Part shown: positions 51,634 through 59,484 of the stretch, in pieces
Numbering within the stretch: the stretch's first letter is position 1
Layout: the number at the start of each line of letters is the position of its first letter
DNA from: Vicinamibacterales bacterium
GTDB taxonomy: Bacteria; Acidobacteriota; Vicinamibacteria; Vicinamibacterales; UBA8438
DNA length: 64,000 nucleotides
Direction: 5' to 3'
Assembly (NCBI GenBank): GCA_958296065.1
Contig: CATQHX010000025.1
Coordinates: 163,360-227,359 of the forward strand
The notes under the pieces: generated by a model
Told to the model about the DNA's origin: nothing
The model's input: only the letters and a program-made list of their open reading frames with translations
Databases searched by the model: none
Made by a program: the position numbers and the translations under genes

Positions 51634-52980
51634 GTGATCCGTCTCGACCACGTCGTCGCGAGCGTCGAGAATCGCCCGGCGCTGACCCTCCTCGCCGTCG
51701 GGTTCCTGCTCGCGACCGCGTACGCGACAGCCCATACCTGGTTTCCGCGCGGGCACGGGCTGATCATCAACGGCGACGCGATCAGCTATTACGCCTGGCT
51801 GCGCTCGCTCGCCGTGGACGGCGACCTGCACTTCGCCAACGACTACCGCTACTTCCTGAAGGAGCCGCGCCCGACGGACATCGGCATGGTGCGCAATGTC
51901 GTCTCCATCGGTCCGGCCATCCTGTGGGCCCCGGTGTTCGTCGCCTTCGGCCTGCTCACATCCCTGGCGGGCGGAGACCAGACCGCCTTCGACGGCTTGT
52001 CGGCCCCGGCCCAGATTGCGATCGGTCTCGCCGGCGTGGGGTACGCGACCGCCGGGATATGGCTGTGCTACGACCTCGCACGCCGCATCTACCCCACCGT
52101 CGTCGCATTCAGGGCAACGGTCGCCATCTGGCTCGGGGGCTCGGCAGTCTACTACTCGCTGGTCTCCCCCGCCTATTCGCACGCCACCGCTCTGTTCGCC
52201 ACGGCCTTGTTCTGTCATACCTGGTTCCGCACGCGCGGCCGTTACGACAATCGCCGCCTGCTCCTGCTCGGTGCCCTCGGCGGACTGGCCGCGTTGACGC
52301 GCTGGCAGGACGTCATCATTCTGGCGCTGCCCGGCATCGAACTGCTCCACGCACTTCGCACCAACGCCTGCACCCGGCTCCGGTTTGTCGGCAGCGGACT
52401 GACACTGGCCGTCGGCTGCGCGGTCGTGCTGACGCCGCAGTTCCTGGCCTGGCACGCGGTATTCGGACAGTTCATCGTCTCTCCCGGCGGCGACAGCCAC
52501 ATGCAGTGGGGACAGTTCGCGATGCCGCATACGCTGTTCTCGTTGCGCCAGGGCCTCTTCACATGGACGCCGGTCATGCTGCCGGCGGTCGTCGGGTTGA
52601 GGTGGCTCATCAAGCGCGACACAGTTCTGGGATGGTCGGCACTCACGATCGTGGTGCTTGCGACCTACGTCAACGGGTCGGTCAGCGACTGGTGGGGCAG
52701 CGCCGCCTTCGCGGCGCGTCGCTTCATCAGCTATGCGCCCTTTTTTGTACTCGGGTTGTCGGCCCTCATGGACATTCCGCCGCTGGCGGCGCGTCCGGCG
52801 CTGATCCGCGCGGCCGCGCTTGTACTGATCGGCTGCAATCTTCTCTTTCTTCTCCAGTACCAGCTCTTCATGCAAGGGCTCACGAACATCGTGCCGGCCT
52901 ATCCGGGTGACTTCTGGTCGGTGTTCATCGAGCGGTTCATTGTGCCGCTAAGGCTGCTTGACGGCTGGACCGATCCATGA
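51634..52980 (+). CDS. Polytopic GT-C-like membrane protein
   Basis: The 448-residue protein has ten or so helices. Its first loop, GDAISYYAWLRSLAVDGDLH then NDYRYFLKE, and VVSIGPAILWAPVF closely parallel the protein at 46244, so they are paralogues. GT-C membership is inferred from the acidic first loop and topology. The start is a GTG at 51634. Its stop overlaps the next start by 4 bases (ATGA). The soluble C-terminal domain found in the 27657 protein is absent here. Confidence 0.65.
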   Translation: MIRLDHVVASVENRPALTLLAVGFLLATAYATAHTWFPRGHGLIINGDAISYYAWLRSLAVDGDLHFANDYRYFLKEPRPTDIGMVRNVVSIGPAILWAPVFVAFGLLTSLAGGDQTAFDGLSAPAQIAIGLAGVGYATAGIWLCYDLARRIYPTVVAFRATVAIWLGGSAVYYSLVSPAYSHATALFATALFCHTWFRTRGRYDNRRLLLLGALGGLAALTRWQDVIILALPGIELLHALRTNACTRLRFVGSGLTLAVGCAVVLTPQFLAWHAVFGQFIVSPGGDSHMQWGQFAMPHTLFSLRQGLFTWTPVMLPAVVGLRWLIKRDTVLGWSALTIVVLATYVNGSVSDWWGSAAFAARRFISYAPFFVLGLSALMDIPPLAARPALIRAAALVLIGCNLLFLLQYQLFMQGLTNIVPAYPGDFWSVFIERFIVPLRLLDGWTDP

Positions 52981-53738
52981 CCCCCGAACCTCCCGACCGC
53001 GGAAAACTGCAGGCGGCGCTCTACGAGTTCCCGTATCACTACGTGCCGCGTTTCGAGGGCCGGTCTTTCCGCCAGAGCCGGCACTGGGCGTACGGCCTGA
53101 GCTACCTCGGCGCCCTGGAGCTGATCACACAGGAGCTGCGGTCCCTCGATCGGCCTCCCGGAACCCTGTGCGACGTCGGTTGCGGCGACGGCGCGTTGCT
53201 CTACCACTTGCGGCAGCGCCTGGACTGCGAGCTGGTCGGCGTGGATGTCGATCGGCGCGCCCTGACCTGGGCGAGGCTCTTCAGCCCCGACGTCGATTTC
53301 CTGCCGCGGGACATCGTGCGCGAGCCGCTCGACCGCCGGTTCGACGTCGTGACGCTGATCGAGGTCCTCGAGCACGTTCCGCCGCCCGAGCTGCCGGCGT
53401 TTCTCGCCGCCGCCTGCGGCCTGCTGCGCGGCGGCGGCACGGCCATCATCACCGTGCCGCACACGAATGTACCGGTCAGCCGCAAGCACTTTCAGCACTT
53501 CACGTGCTCCGGCCTGCGGAGCCTGCTGGCGCCGCACGGAACCCGTCTGAATCTGACGCCGTTCGATCGAATCGGCCCGCTCGAGCAGTTGTACGAGAAG
53601 TACCTGATGCGGGGAGGGCTCGTGGTCGACAGCAGTCACCTCAACGCCCTGCGCTGGAGGCTCTATCGCCGGTCGGGCGGACTCGGCGCGCCCACCGAGA
53701 AGGGTTGCCGCCGCATTCTGGCGGTGCTGCAGCGGTGA
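52977..53738 (+). CDS. Class I SAM-dependent methyltransferase
   Basis: This 253-residue protein has motif I CDVGCGDGALLYHL (~residues 64-77), the acidic residue of VGVDVDRRAL, and VVTLIEVLEHVPPPELPAF (motif II region). The family is close to UbiG/COQ5-type methyltransferases, but the neighbours suggest a glycan or lipid-glycan target. It is coupled through ATGA to the preceding GT-C-like gene. It is the last plus-strand gene before the thiS relic. Confidence 0.87.
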   Translation: MTPEPPDRGKLQAALYEFPYHYVPRFEGRSFRQSRHWAYGLSYLGALELITQELRSLDRPPGTLCDVGCGDGALLYHLRQRLDCELVGVDVDRRALTWARLFSPDVDFLPRDIVREPLDRRFDVVTLIEVLEHVPPPELPAFLAAACGLLRGGGTAIITVPHTNVPVSRKHFQHFTCSGLRSLLAPHGTRLNLTPFDRIGPLEQLYEKYLMRGGLVVDSSHLNALRWRLYRRSGGLGAPTEKGCRRILAVLQR

Positions 53739-53740
53739 TC

Positions 53741-53898
53741 CTTGCGGCGCGATCCCGTGGCGGTAATCTCATTTGTTCGTGACCATCCGGCGCAACGGAG
53801 AGACCTTCGAGGCTCCCGGCCCGCTCAGCGTCAGCCGTCTCCTTGCGTCGCTTGGTATCGATCCGCGGCGCGTGACGGTGGAGCACAACCGGCTGGTA
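53741..53898 (+). pseudogene. Truncated duplicate of thiS with its upstream region
   Basis: From a GTG at 53779 about 40 codons match the intact ThiS at 57202: [19 protein letters not shown] then IDPRRVTVEHNRLV, against [19 protein letters not shown] and [14 protein letters not shown]. The match also covers the ~38 bases upstream, including a TAATCT hexamer in the place of TACTCT. After codon 40 the similarity stops. The C-terminal third with the essential Gly-Gly is missing, so this copy cannot act as a sulfur carrier. The frame runs on to 54024 in unrelated sequence. Confidence 0.85.
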
Positions 53899-56177
53899 GA
53901 CCCGTCGCGGGAGGCTGTATCTCGCGGAACGGGGACGAAACCTAAGAGTCCTTCAGGGAACGTCTCGCGCACGCCCCGGTACAGCCGTCCGCTCGACGTG
54001 CTGTGCAACTCGTCAACGACGTAACCTTGCGCCCGGATCGCCGCCACGATGTCATCCTCCCAGCCCTGGGTGTTGTGGGCCAGGTACCAGATCCGTTCCG
54101 GCCCGAGCTGGTGTACGAACCGCCCCACCATGCGCCCCTGCGACGCGCTCCGGGGCAGGTGCAGCGTCCGGTCTCGAATCAGCGTCACGGCGGTTCCGTA
54201 GCTGGCATCGTCGGCGGGCGCTGACGCCACGGCCCAGGGACCGTAGAACGCGGTCAGAAAGATCGCGCTCTCGGAGAGAACCAGCGCATCGTCGTTGTCG
54301 ATCCGCACCGCCATGTAGTCGACGAGAGGCGCGTCGTCGGTATCGAAGTACCGGGCGTCCACCGGGAGGGCCAGGGCGAACGCCGCGACGGCGGCCGCAG
54401 CCGCAAGCCGTAAGTACGCCGGCCGGGGCAACGCGGCCGTGGCTGCCTGAATGCCGGCGGCGAACAGGCAAATCCCGATGGGGAAGGCAAAGACGTCCGT
54501 GCGGCCCATGCCCAGGGGATAGATCCACAGCGCGCTCGCGACGATCCGCTCGGCGTAGAAGCAGAGAATCACCAGGCCCAGAAACCGCGTGGAACGTTGC
54601 GCCAGGAGCCACGCCACTCCGAGCAAGAGAAACGGCAGCGGCCACGATACGGTGCCCGGATTCAGGTGCCATCCCGTCCCCCAACCGGGCAGGCTCGTCT
54701 CCAGCAGATACCGGCCCTTCTCGGCGAGGAAGCCGAGCGCGGCGGCGACCGAGTCGAGCGGCATGAATCCGTCGGAGAAAAGATCCCGCGCATTCGGGTT
54801 GGAACGGTTGCGCAACAACAGGTAGGCGACGAACACCGCGGCGTTGTACAGGGCCGCGATGCGGAGCATCCTCACGGCCCGCCCCCTGTCGCGCCGCCAG
54901 TCGCGAACCGCGCAGGCCGCGCCCAGGTTGACCACCGGGAACGAGATGAACACCGAGGTGACCGAGAAGAACGTGGCCAGACCGCCGCACACGGCCACCC
55001 GCCCGAACCGGCGCGGGTCGGCCGCGGTCACGCTCGGCGACAATCGCGCCGCCGCCAGCAGGAAGAGCGCCGTTACGAGGAACTCGGTCGCGTACTGATG
55101 CACGAACACGGTGTAGTGCGCGAGCATCTGGTTCAGGGCGGTCACCGCCGCGGCCAGCACGGCCAGGCCGTCCTCGCCGGTGACGGCCCGCACGGCAAGC
55201 GCCATGGCGGGGATCGCGGCAATGCCGCTGGCGAAAGGCAGCAGTTGCAGGGACCACTCCGGATCCGGAAACACCGTGTACAGTCCCCGCCATATCACCA
55301 GCAGCCCGGGACCGACGTGCAGCGGAGCCTTGATCATGCTCCAGAGGTCCTCGGTCCGCATGATCGCGGCGTAGACGAGGTCGTCGTACCAGAGCGAGCC
55401 GGGGTTCAGGCCGGGGAGCCGCGCGAAGACCGCTCGCAGGACGACCGCACCCAATGCCAGCGACAGCGCCGCGCGCAGGACCAGCGGCCCGTGTCTTCCA
55501 AGCGACAGCGCATGGACCGCCCGGCGGCAACGGTCGGCGTGCTTCATCGCCAGCAACAACGTGACCGCGAGCAACGGCAGGGCCCAGAAGAGCAGGACGC
55601 CCCAATCCAGGATCCGCACGTTTCGCGCCAGCCGGACCTCATCGGGACCGGGCGGCTCGCGGAAGAGCCGGTGGGGGGCCAGGGCCCTGCGACGGGAGCC
55701 GGGCGGTTGCCACGACAGCCCCATGGCATATGCCCCGCCTTGCTGCGCGTAGTCCACCCGCAGCCTGCGCGCTCCCGCCGTCAGCGTGATCTCCCGGCCG
55801 ACCGTGTGCATGTCCGCCGGGGGTGCGCGGCTGATCACGTGCCGGTCGTCAATCCAGACGTCGAGGCGGTCGTCGCCGCTGCCGTAGAGGGTGAACGTCT
55901 GCGTTTCCGGTACGTACCAATAGCCCTGCCAGCGCACGCTGAAGAAACGCCTCGGCAGTGCGGGATCCTCGTCGAGGAAGTCGAGCGTGAGGTCGGTGGT
56001 CACGGCCGTCGACCGCGGCGCGCCGCTGAAGCCTGCTCCCGGATAGAGGTGTCGCACCAGTCCGGTGTGCTCGCTCGATCGGCCTCCGAGAAACAGCCAT
56101 GCCGCAGTGAGAAGGATCCCGAGGGCAAGATAGACGACGACCGCGGTCGTCAACTGCGGATATCTTCGTGGCAACAC
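53769..56177 (-). CDS. PA14-domain polytopic glycosyltransferase (GT-C-like) with antisense-thiS tail
   Basis: The 802-residue protein has one N-terminal helix, a PA14-like beta domain (~45-165; RWQGYWYVPETQTFTLYGSG, DDRLDVWIDDRHV), and then about eleven helices with LWYDDLVYAAIMRTEDLW, a GT-C/GT39-type acidic loop. It probably uses polyprenyl-phosphate mannose made by the DPM1-like enzyme encoded just upstream. The last ~43 residues (from STSRLCSTV on) are read from the antisense strand of the thiS relic, so the native C-terminus was lost or extended. The GTG at 56177 lies 2 bases past the upstream stop. Confidence 0.75.
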   Translation of the reverse strand: MLPRRYPQLTTAVVVYLALGILLTAAWLFLGGRSSEHTGLVRHLYPGAGFSGAPRSTAVTTDLTLDFLDEDPALPRRFFSVRWQGYWYVPETQTFTLYGSGDDRLDVWIDDRHVISRAPPADMHTVGREITLTAGARRLRVDYAQQGGAYAMGLSWQPPGSRRRALAPHRLFREPPGPDEVRLARNVRILDWGVLLFWALPLLAVTLLLAMKHADRCRRAVHALSLGRHGPLVLRAALSLALGAVVLRAVFARLPGLNPGSLWYDDLVYAAIMRTEDLWSMIKAPLHVGPGLLVIWRGLYTVFPDPEWSLQLLPFASGIAAIPAMALAVRAVTGEDGLAVLAAAVTALNQMLAHYTVFVHQYATEFLVTALFLLAAARLSPSVTAADPRRFGRVAVCGGLATFFSVTSVFISFPVVNLGAACAVRDWRRDRGRAVRMLRIAALYNAAVFVAYLLLRNRSNPNARDLFSDGFMPLDSVAAALGFLAEKGRYLLETSLPGWGTGWHLNPGTVSWPLPFLLLGVAWLLAQRSTRFLGLVILCFYAERIVASALWIYPLGMGRTDVFAFPIGICLFAAGIQAATAALPRPAYLRLAAAAAVAAFALALPVDARYFDTDDAPLVDYMAVRIDNDDALVLSESAIFLTAFYGPWAVASAPADDASYGTAVTLIRDRTLHLPRSASQGRMVGRFVHQLGPERIWYLAHNTQGWEDDIVAAIRAQGYVVDELHSTSSGRLYRGVRETFPEGLLGFVPVPRDTASRDGSTSRLCSTVTRRGSIPSDARRRLTLSGPGASKVSPLRRMVTNK

Positions 56178-56179
56178 AG

Positions 56180-56926
56180 CTAAGTCGCCGCTCCATTTGT
56201 GCCGGACCGAAGTCGTCCGCGAAACCGCAACCGCCAGGGCACGATGCAGGCCTCTGCCAGAATGCTCCCGGACACCTTGCTCCGCCCGTGCCGCCGCTCG
56301 ACGAAGACGATCGGCACCTCGTCTATACCCGCACCCAGGCGTGCCGCTTCGTACAGGGTCTCCACCTGAAACACGTAGCCGTGCGACACGTGCCGCGCCA
56401 GCGGAAGCGCCGCCAGCACATTGCGCGGCCAGCACCGGAAGCCACTCGTGCAATCCGCTATCGGAAGGCCCGTGACCGCGCGGACGTAACGGTTGGCTGC
56501 CCTGCTCAGAACTCGCCGGTGCAGCGGCCAGTTGACGACGCGTCCCCCGGGCCGATAGCGCGAACCGACGGCCACGCGACCAGTGCTGGCGGCGACGATC
56601 AGAGCCGGAAGCTGGGCCGGATCATGCGACAGGTCGGCGTCCATCTGACAGATGAGCTCGGCCCCGGAGGTCAGGGCACGGGCGAACCCATCCAGGTAGG
56701 CGAGGCCGAGACCGCGCGGCGGGCGGCGGTGGATTACGTCGACGCGCACGCCATGCCGGCTGGCGAGCTCGTCGGCAACCTCGCCCGTACGATCGGGCGA
56801 GCCGTCGTCGACTATCAGCAGGCGATACCCCTGATCCAGCACCGCTGGAGCCAGGCGCCGCAGGTTGTCGCGCTCGTTGTAGGTGGGAACGACGACCGTC
56901 ACGCGCTCCCGCTTCATGCCGTCCAT
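56180..56926 (-). CDS. DPM1-like polyprenyl-phosphate mannosyltransferase (GT2)
   Basis: The 248-residue protein has the DPM1 pattern: TVVVPTYNERDNLRRLAPAV, IVDDGSPDRTGEVAD, QMDADLSHDP and DCTSGFRCW, with SRYRPGG between. It lacks C-terminal membrane helices, like the single-domain bacterial polyprenol-monophosphomannose synthases. It would charge polyprenyl phosphate with mannose for the PA14 GT-C protein encoded 2 bases downstream. The ATG at 56926 has a GGGAG-like ribosome-binding site; 56917 is an alternative. Confidence 0.88.
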   Translation of the reverse strand: MDGMKRERVTVVVPTYNERDNLRRLAPAVLDQGYRLLIVDDGSPDRTGEVADELASRHGVRVDVIHRRPPRGLGLAYLDGFARALTSGAELICQMDADLSHDPAQLPALIVAASTGRVAVGSRYRPGGRVVNWPLHRRVLSRAANRYVRAVTGLPIADCTSGFRCWPRNVLAALPLARHVSHGYVFQVETLYEAARLGAGIDEVPIVFVERRHGRSKVSGSILAEACIVPWRLRFRGRLRSGTNGAAT

Positions 56927-56944
56927 GCTCCCAGACCCATCGCT

Positions 56945-56950
56945 AAAGTA
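56945..56950 (-). promoter_or_regulatory. -10-like hexamer TACTTT for the DPM1-like gene
   Basis: TACTTT on the minus strand ends 18 bases before the ATG at 56926, with CTGGGAG in between as ribosome-binding site. It lies within a 275-base gap between divergent genes. Confidence 0.35.
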
Positions 56951-57163
56951 CCACAGCCCGAAAGGGCGCTGGTTGCGCCTCTACGACCAGCGACGCGCTA
57001 CTCATGTCCTATCGTGCGAACGCAGCCTGACAGGAACGGCGTCTCCGTCTGTTTCCTTCGACGCGGCGGCGAATCCGAATCCAGTTGTTGCCGCGGATCG
57101 CAAAAGCCGCAGGCGAGCAACATCGACGCCAGCAGCACGCCCTGCCGTTCACCACGCCGAACC

Positions 57164-57321
57164 TTGACGGCGCGATCCGGCGGCGGTACTCTCGGTTGTC
57201 CGTGACCATCCAGCTCAACGGCGAAGCCTTCGAAGCCCCCGGTCCGCTCAGCGTCAGCCGGCTGCTGGCGACGCTCGATATCGACCCGCGGCGCGTGGCT
57301 GTGGAGCACAACCGGCTGGTG
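57164..57321 (+). repeat. Intact counterpart of the duplicated thiS segment
   Basis: This segment (38 bases upstream plus the first 40 codons of thiS) matches 53741-53898 in the same orientation, with scattered substitutions throughout. The two copies flank the PA14 glycosyltransferase and DPM1-like genes as direct repeats 3.4 kb apart. Confidence 0.85.
57187..57192 (+). promoter_or_regulatory. -10-like hexamer TACTCT for thiS
   Basis: TACTCT ends 9 bases before the GTG of thiS, with no ribosome-binding site, consistent with a leaderless transcript. No TPP-riboswitch core is visible upstream. Confidence 0.45.
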
Positions 57322-57402
57322 GTCAAGAAGGCCGCCTACGACTCGACGGTCGTCGCCCCGGGCGACGAGATCGAGGTGGTGAACTTCGTCGGCGGCGGCT
57401 AG
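57202..57402 (+). CDS. thiS: Sulfur carrier protein ThiS
   Basis: ThiS carries sulfur as a C-terminal thiocarboxylate for thiazole synthesis in thiamine biosynthesis. The 66-residue protein has the ubiquitin-like pattern and the required C-terminal Gly-Gly (VVNFVGGG). The GTG start gives a normal family length. thiG follows after 64 bases. A truncated relative lies 3.4 kb upstream at 53779. Confidence 0.94.
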   Translation: MTIQLNGEAFEAPGPLSVSRLLATLDIDPRRVAVEHNRLVVKKAAYDSTVVAPGDEIEVVNFVGGG

Positions 57403-57466
57403 CAATCCGCGCCGCAGAAATGGCGCCGGCACGGACGACGCCGGCTGGCCGCCAACCGAATCCGGC

Positions 57467-58246
57467 ATGCCTGATACGCCCTTGACGATCGCGGGACGGA
57501 CGTTCCACTCGCGCCTCATCGTTGGTACCGGCAAGTACGCCTCGTTCCCGATCATGGCCGAGGCGCACGCGGCGTCGGGGGCCGAGATGGTCACCGTCGC
57601 AGTGCGCCGCGTCAACCTGTCCGACCGCTCACGCGAATCCCTGCTCGATCACATCGACACGAATCGCTACACCCTGCTCCCGAACACCGCCGGGTGCTAC
57701 ACCGCCGACGATGCGGTGCGCGCCGCACGCCTCGGCCGCGAGGCGGGATTGTCGAGCTGGGTGAAGCTGGAGGTGATCGGCGACGAGCGGACGCTCTACC
57801 CCGACAACGAGGCGCTCGTCGAGGCGACGCACGTGCTGGTGAGGGAGGGCTTCGTCGTCCTGCCCTATACGAACGACGATCCGGTCGTCTGCCGCAAGCT
57901 GGAGGACGCCGGGGCCGCCGCGGTCATGCCGCTCGGCGCCCCCATCGGCTCCGGGCTCGGCATCCAGAACCCGAACAACATCCGGATCATCAAGGAGTTC
58001 GCCTCGGTCCCGGTGATCGTCGACGCCGGGGTGGGCACCGCCTCGGATGCGGCCGTCGCCATGGAACTGGGCGCCGACGGCGTGCTGATGAACACCGCCA
58101 TCGCCGGGGCCGGCAACCCGGTCGACATGGCCACCGCCATGAAGCTGGCGGTCGAAGCGGGCCGCCTCGCGCACCTCTCGGGACGCATCCCCCGCAAGCG
58201 CTACGCCACGGCGAGCAGCCCGCTCGAAGGCGTGGTCGGCACGTAG
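57467..58246 (+). CDS. thiG: Thiazole synthase ThiG
   Basis: ThiG condenses deoxyxylulose-5-phosphate, dehydroglycine and the ThiS thiocarboxylate into the thiazole phosphate. It is a TIM-barrel protein of 259 residues with the Schiff-base lysine Lys100 in [11 protein letters not shown]. Phosphate-binding loops [12 protein letters not shown] and [12 protein letters not shown] are visible. It is downstream of thiS as usual. ThiH or ThiO, ThiF and ThiE are not adjacent. Confidence 0.97.
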   Translation: MPDTPLTIAGRTFHSRLIVGTGKYASFPIMAEAHAASGAEMVTVAVRRVNLSDRSRESLLDHIDTNRYTLLPNTAGCYTADDAVRAARLGREAGLSSWVKLEVIGDERTLYPDNEALVEATHVLVREGFVVLPYTNDDPVVCRKLEDAGAAAVMPLGAPIGSGLGIQNPNNIRIIKEFASVPVIVDAGVGTASDAAVAMELGADGVLMNTAIAGAGNPVDMATAMKLAVEAGRLAHLSGRIPRKRYATASSPLEGVVGT

Positions 58247-58290
58247 CCGACCGAGGCGGGCAATCCTCGCCGCGCAGCCGCCGCACGTGT

Positions 58291-58296
58291 TAGACT
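58291..58296 (+). promoter_or_regulatory. -10-like hexamer TAGACT before the small membrane protein
   Basis: TAGACT lies 19 bases before the ATG at 58316, with AAGG between them as a weak ribosome-binding site. Confidence 0.3.
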
Positions 58297-58315
58297 TTAC
58301 TTCAAGGTCGACCGG

Positions 58316-58492
58316 ATGCACCGAATGCGTAACGGAAGCACCGTTCAAGTCGTCACCCTGCTGCTGTCGCTCGTCGCAGCGCTCGCCGGCCTCTGGAACG
58401 GCTGGCAGATCGGCAAGCTCACGGGTCAGGTGCACGCCCTGCAGGAATTGCTCGTCACCCACGTGACGGCCCCCGGCATCCACTCGGATTAG
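58316..58492 (+). CDS. Small single-pass membrane protein, 58 residues
   Basis: This small frame has a short basic start (MHRMRNGST), one membrane helix (VVTLLLSLVAALAGLWNG) and a short polar end (QVHALQELLVTHV). A promoter-like TAGACT and a weak ribosome-binding site precede it. An ATG at 58325 is an alternative start. I recognise no family. It fills the gap between thiG and gmd; the intact frame, hydrophobic core and upstream signals support a real gene. Confidence 0.5.
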   Translation: MHRMRNGSTVQVVTLLLSLVAALAGLWNGWQIGKLTGQVHALQELLVTHVTAPGIHSD

Positions 58493-58511
58493 GAGTGGAG
58501 AGTCGCTCCGC

Positions 58512-59477
58512 TCACGAACCGGACGGCCGCTCGAGATCGGCGTCCACCATCATCCGCACCAGCCCCTCGAAGTCGACGCTCGGCCGCCAGCCGAGCTCCC
58601 GCTCCGCCTTCGCCGGGTTGCCGATCAGGTGGTCCACTTCCGCCGGCCGCAGCAGCGCGGGGTCGGTGCGCACGTGCTCGCGCCAGTCGAGACCGGCATG
58701 GGCGAAAGCCACCTCCACGAGCTCGCGCACCGAGTGGCTCTTCCCGGTGGCGATCACGTAGTCGTCCGCCTCGTCCCGCTGCAGCATCAGCCACATCGCC
58801 CGGACGTAGTCGCCGGCGAAACCCCAGTCGCGGCGGGCGTCAAGGTTGCCGAGCGACAGCGTATCGGCAAGTCCCGCCTTGATGCGCGCGACCCCGTGGG
58901 TGACCTTGCGGGTGACGAACTCCAGTCCCCGCCGCGGCGACTCGTGGTTGAAGAGGATGCCGGAGACCGCGAACAGGTCGTAGCTCTCGCGGTAGTTGAC
59001 CGTGATGTAGTGCGCGAAGACCTTGGAGACGCCGTAGGGGCTGCGCGGATAGAAGGGCGTCGCCTCGGACTGGGGCGTCTCGCGCACCTTGCCGAACATC
59101 TCGCTCGACGACGCCTGGTAGACCCGGATCGAGGTATCGACCTGGCGGATCGCCTCCATGACGCGGGTGACGCCCTGCGCGTTGTACTCGCCGGTCAGCA
59201 GCGGCTGATCCCACGAAGCGGGCACGAACGACATCGCGGCCAGGTTGTAGAGCTCGTGCGGCCGCACGTCATCGACCAGCCGGATGAGCGACAACTGATC
59301 CAGCAGGTCGGCGGGACGCAGCTCGATGCGGTCGAGCAGATGCTCGATGCGCCAGCTGTTCGGGGCGCTGAGGCGGCGGGTGACGCCGACTACCTCGTAG
59401 CCCTGCTCCAGGAGCAGCTCGGCGAGGTACGAACCGTCCTGGCCGGTAATGCCGGTGATGACTGCGCGTTTCGACAC
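58512..59477 (-). CDS. gmd: GDP-mannose 4,6-dehydratase
   Basis: Gmd converts GDP-mannose to GDP-4-keto-6-deoxymannose, the precursor of GDP-rhamnose or GDP-fucose. The 321-residue SDR protein has the NADP motif [15 protein letters not shown] at the N-terminus, the catalytic Ser/Glu region SSSEMFGK and the YxxxK dyad in [13 protein letters not shown]. The FNHESPRRG and [15 protein letters not shown] segments are typical Gmd. The start is a GTG at 59477. It is 7 bases behind the dehydrogenase gene. The reductase that would finish the sugar is not adjacent. Confidence 0.94.
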   Translation of the reverse strand: MSKRAVITGITGQDGSYLAELLLEQGYEVVGVTRRLSAPNSWRIEHLLDRIELRPADLLDQLSLIRLVDDVRPHELYNLAAMSFVPASWDQPLLTGEYNAQGVTRVMEAIRQVDTSIRVYQASSSEMFGKVRETPQSEATPFYPRSPYGVSKVFAHYITVNYRESYDLFAVSGILFNHESPRRGLEFVTRKVTHGVARIKAGLADTLSLGNLDARRDWGFAGDYVRAMWLMLQRDEADDYVIATGKSHSVRELVEVAFAHAGLDWREHVRTDPALLRPAEVDHLIGNPAKAERELGWRPSVDFEGLVRMMVDADLERPSGS

Positions 59478-59484
59478 GTCTGAC

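Noticed and set aside
56998..57160. Small minus-strand lipoprotein-like frame (LLASMLLACGF)
   Set aside because: There is no usable start codon close enough to make a signal peptide, and it merges upstream with the antisense of thiS.
57000..57201. Possible TPP riboswitch before thiS
   Set aside because: I could not find the conserved CTGAGA or GAACCTGATC elements; the promoter-like hexamer sits directly before the GTG.
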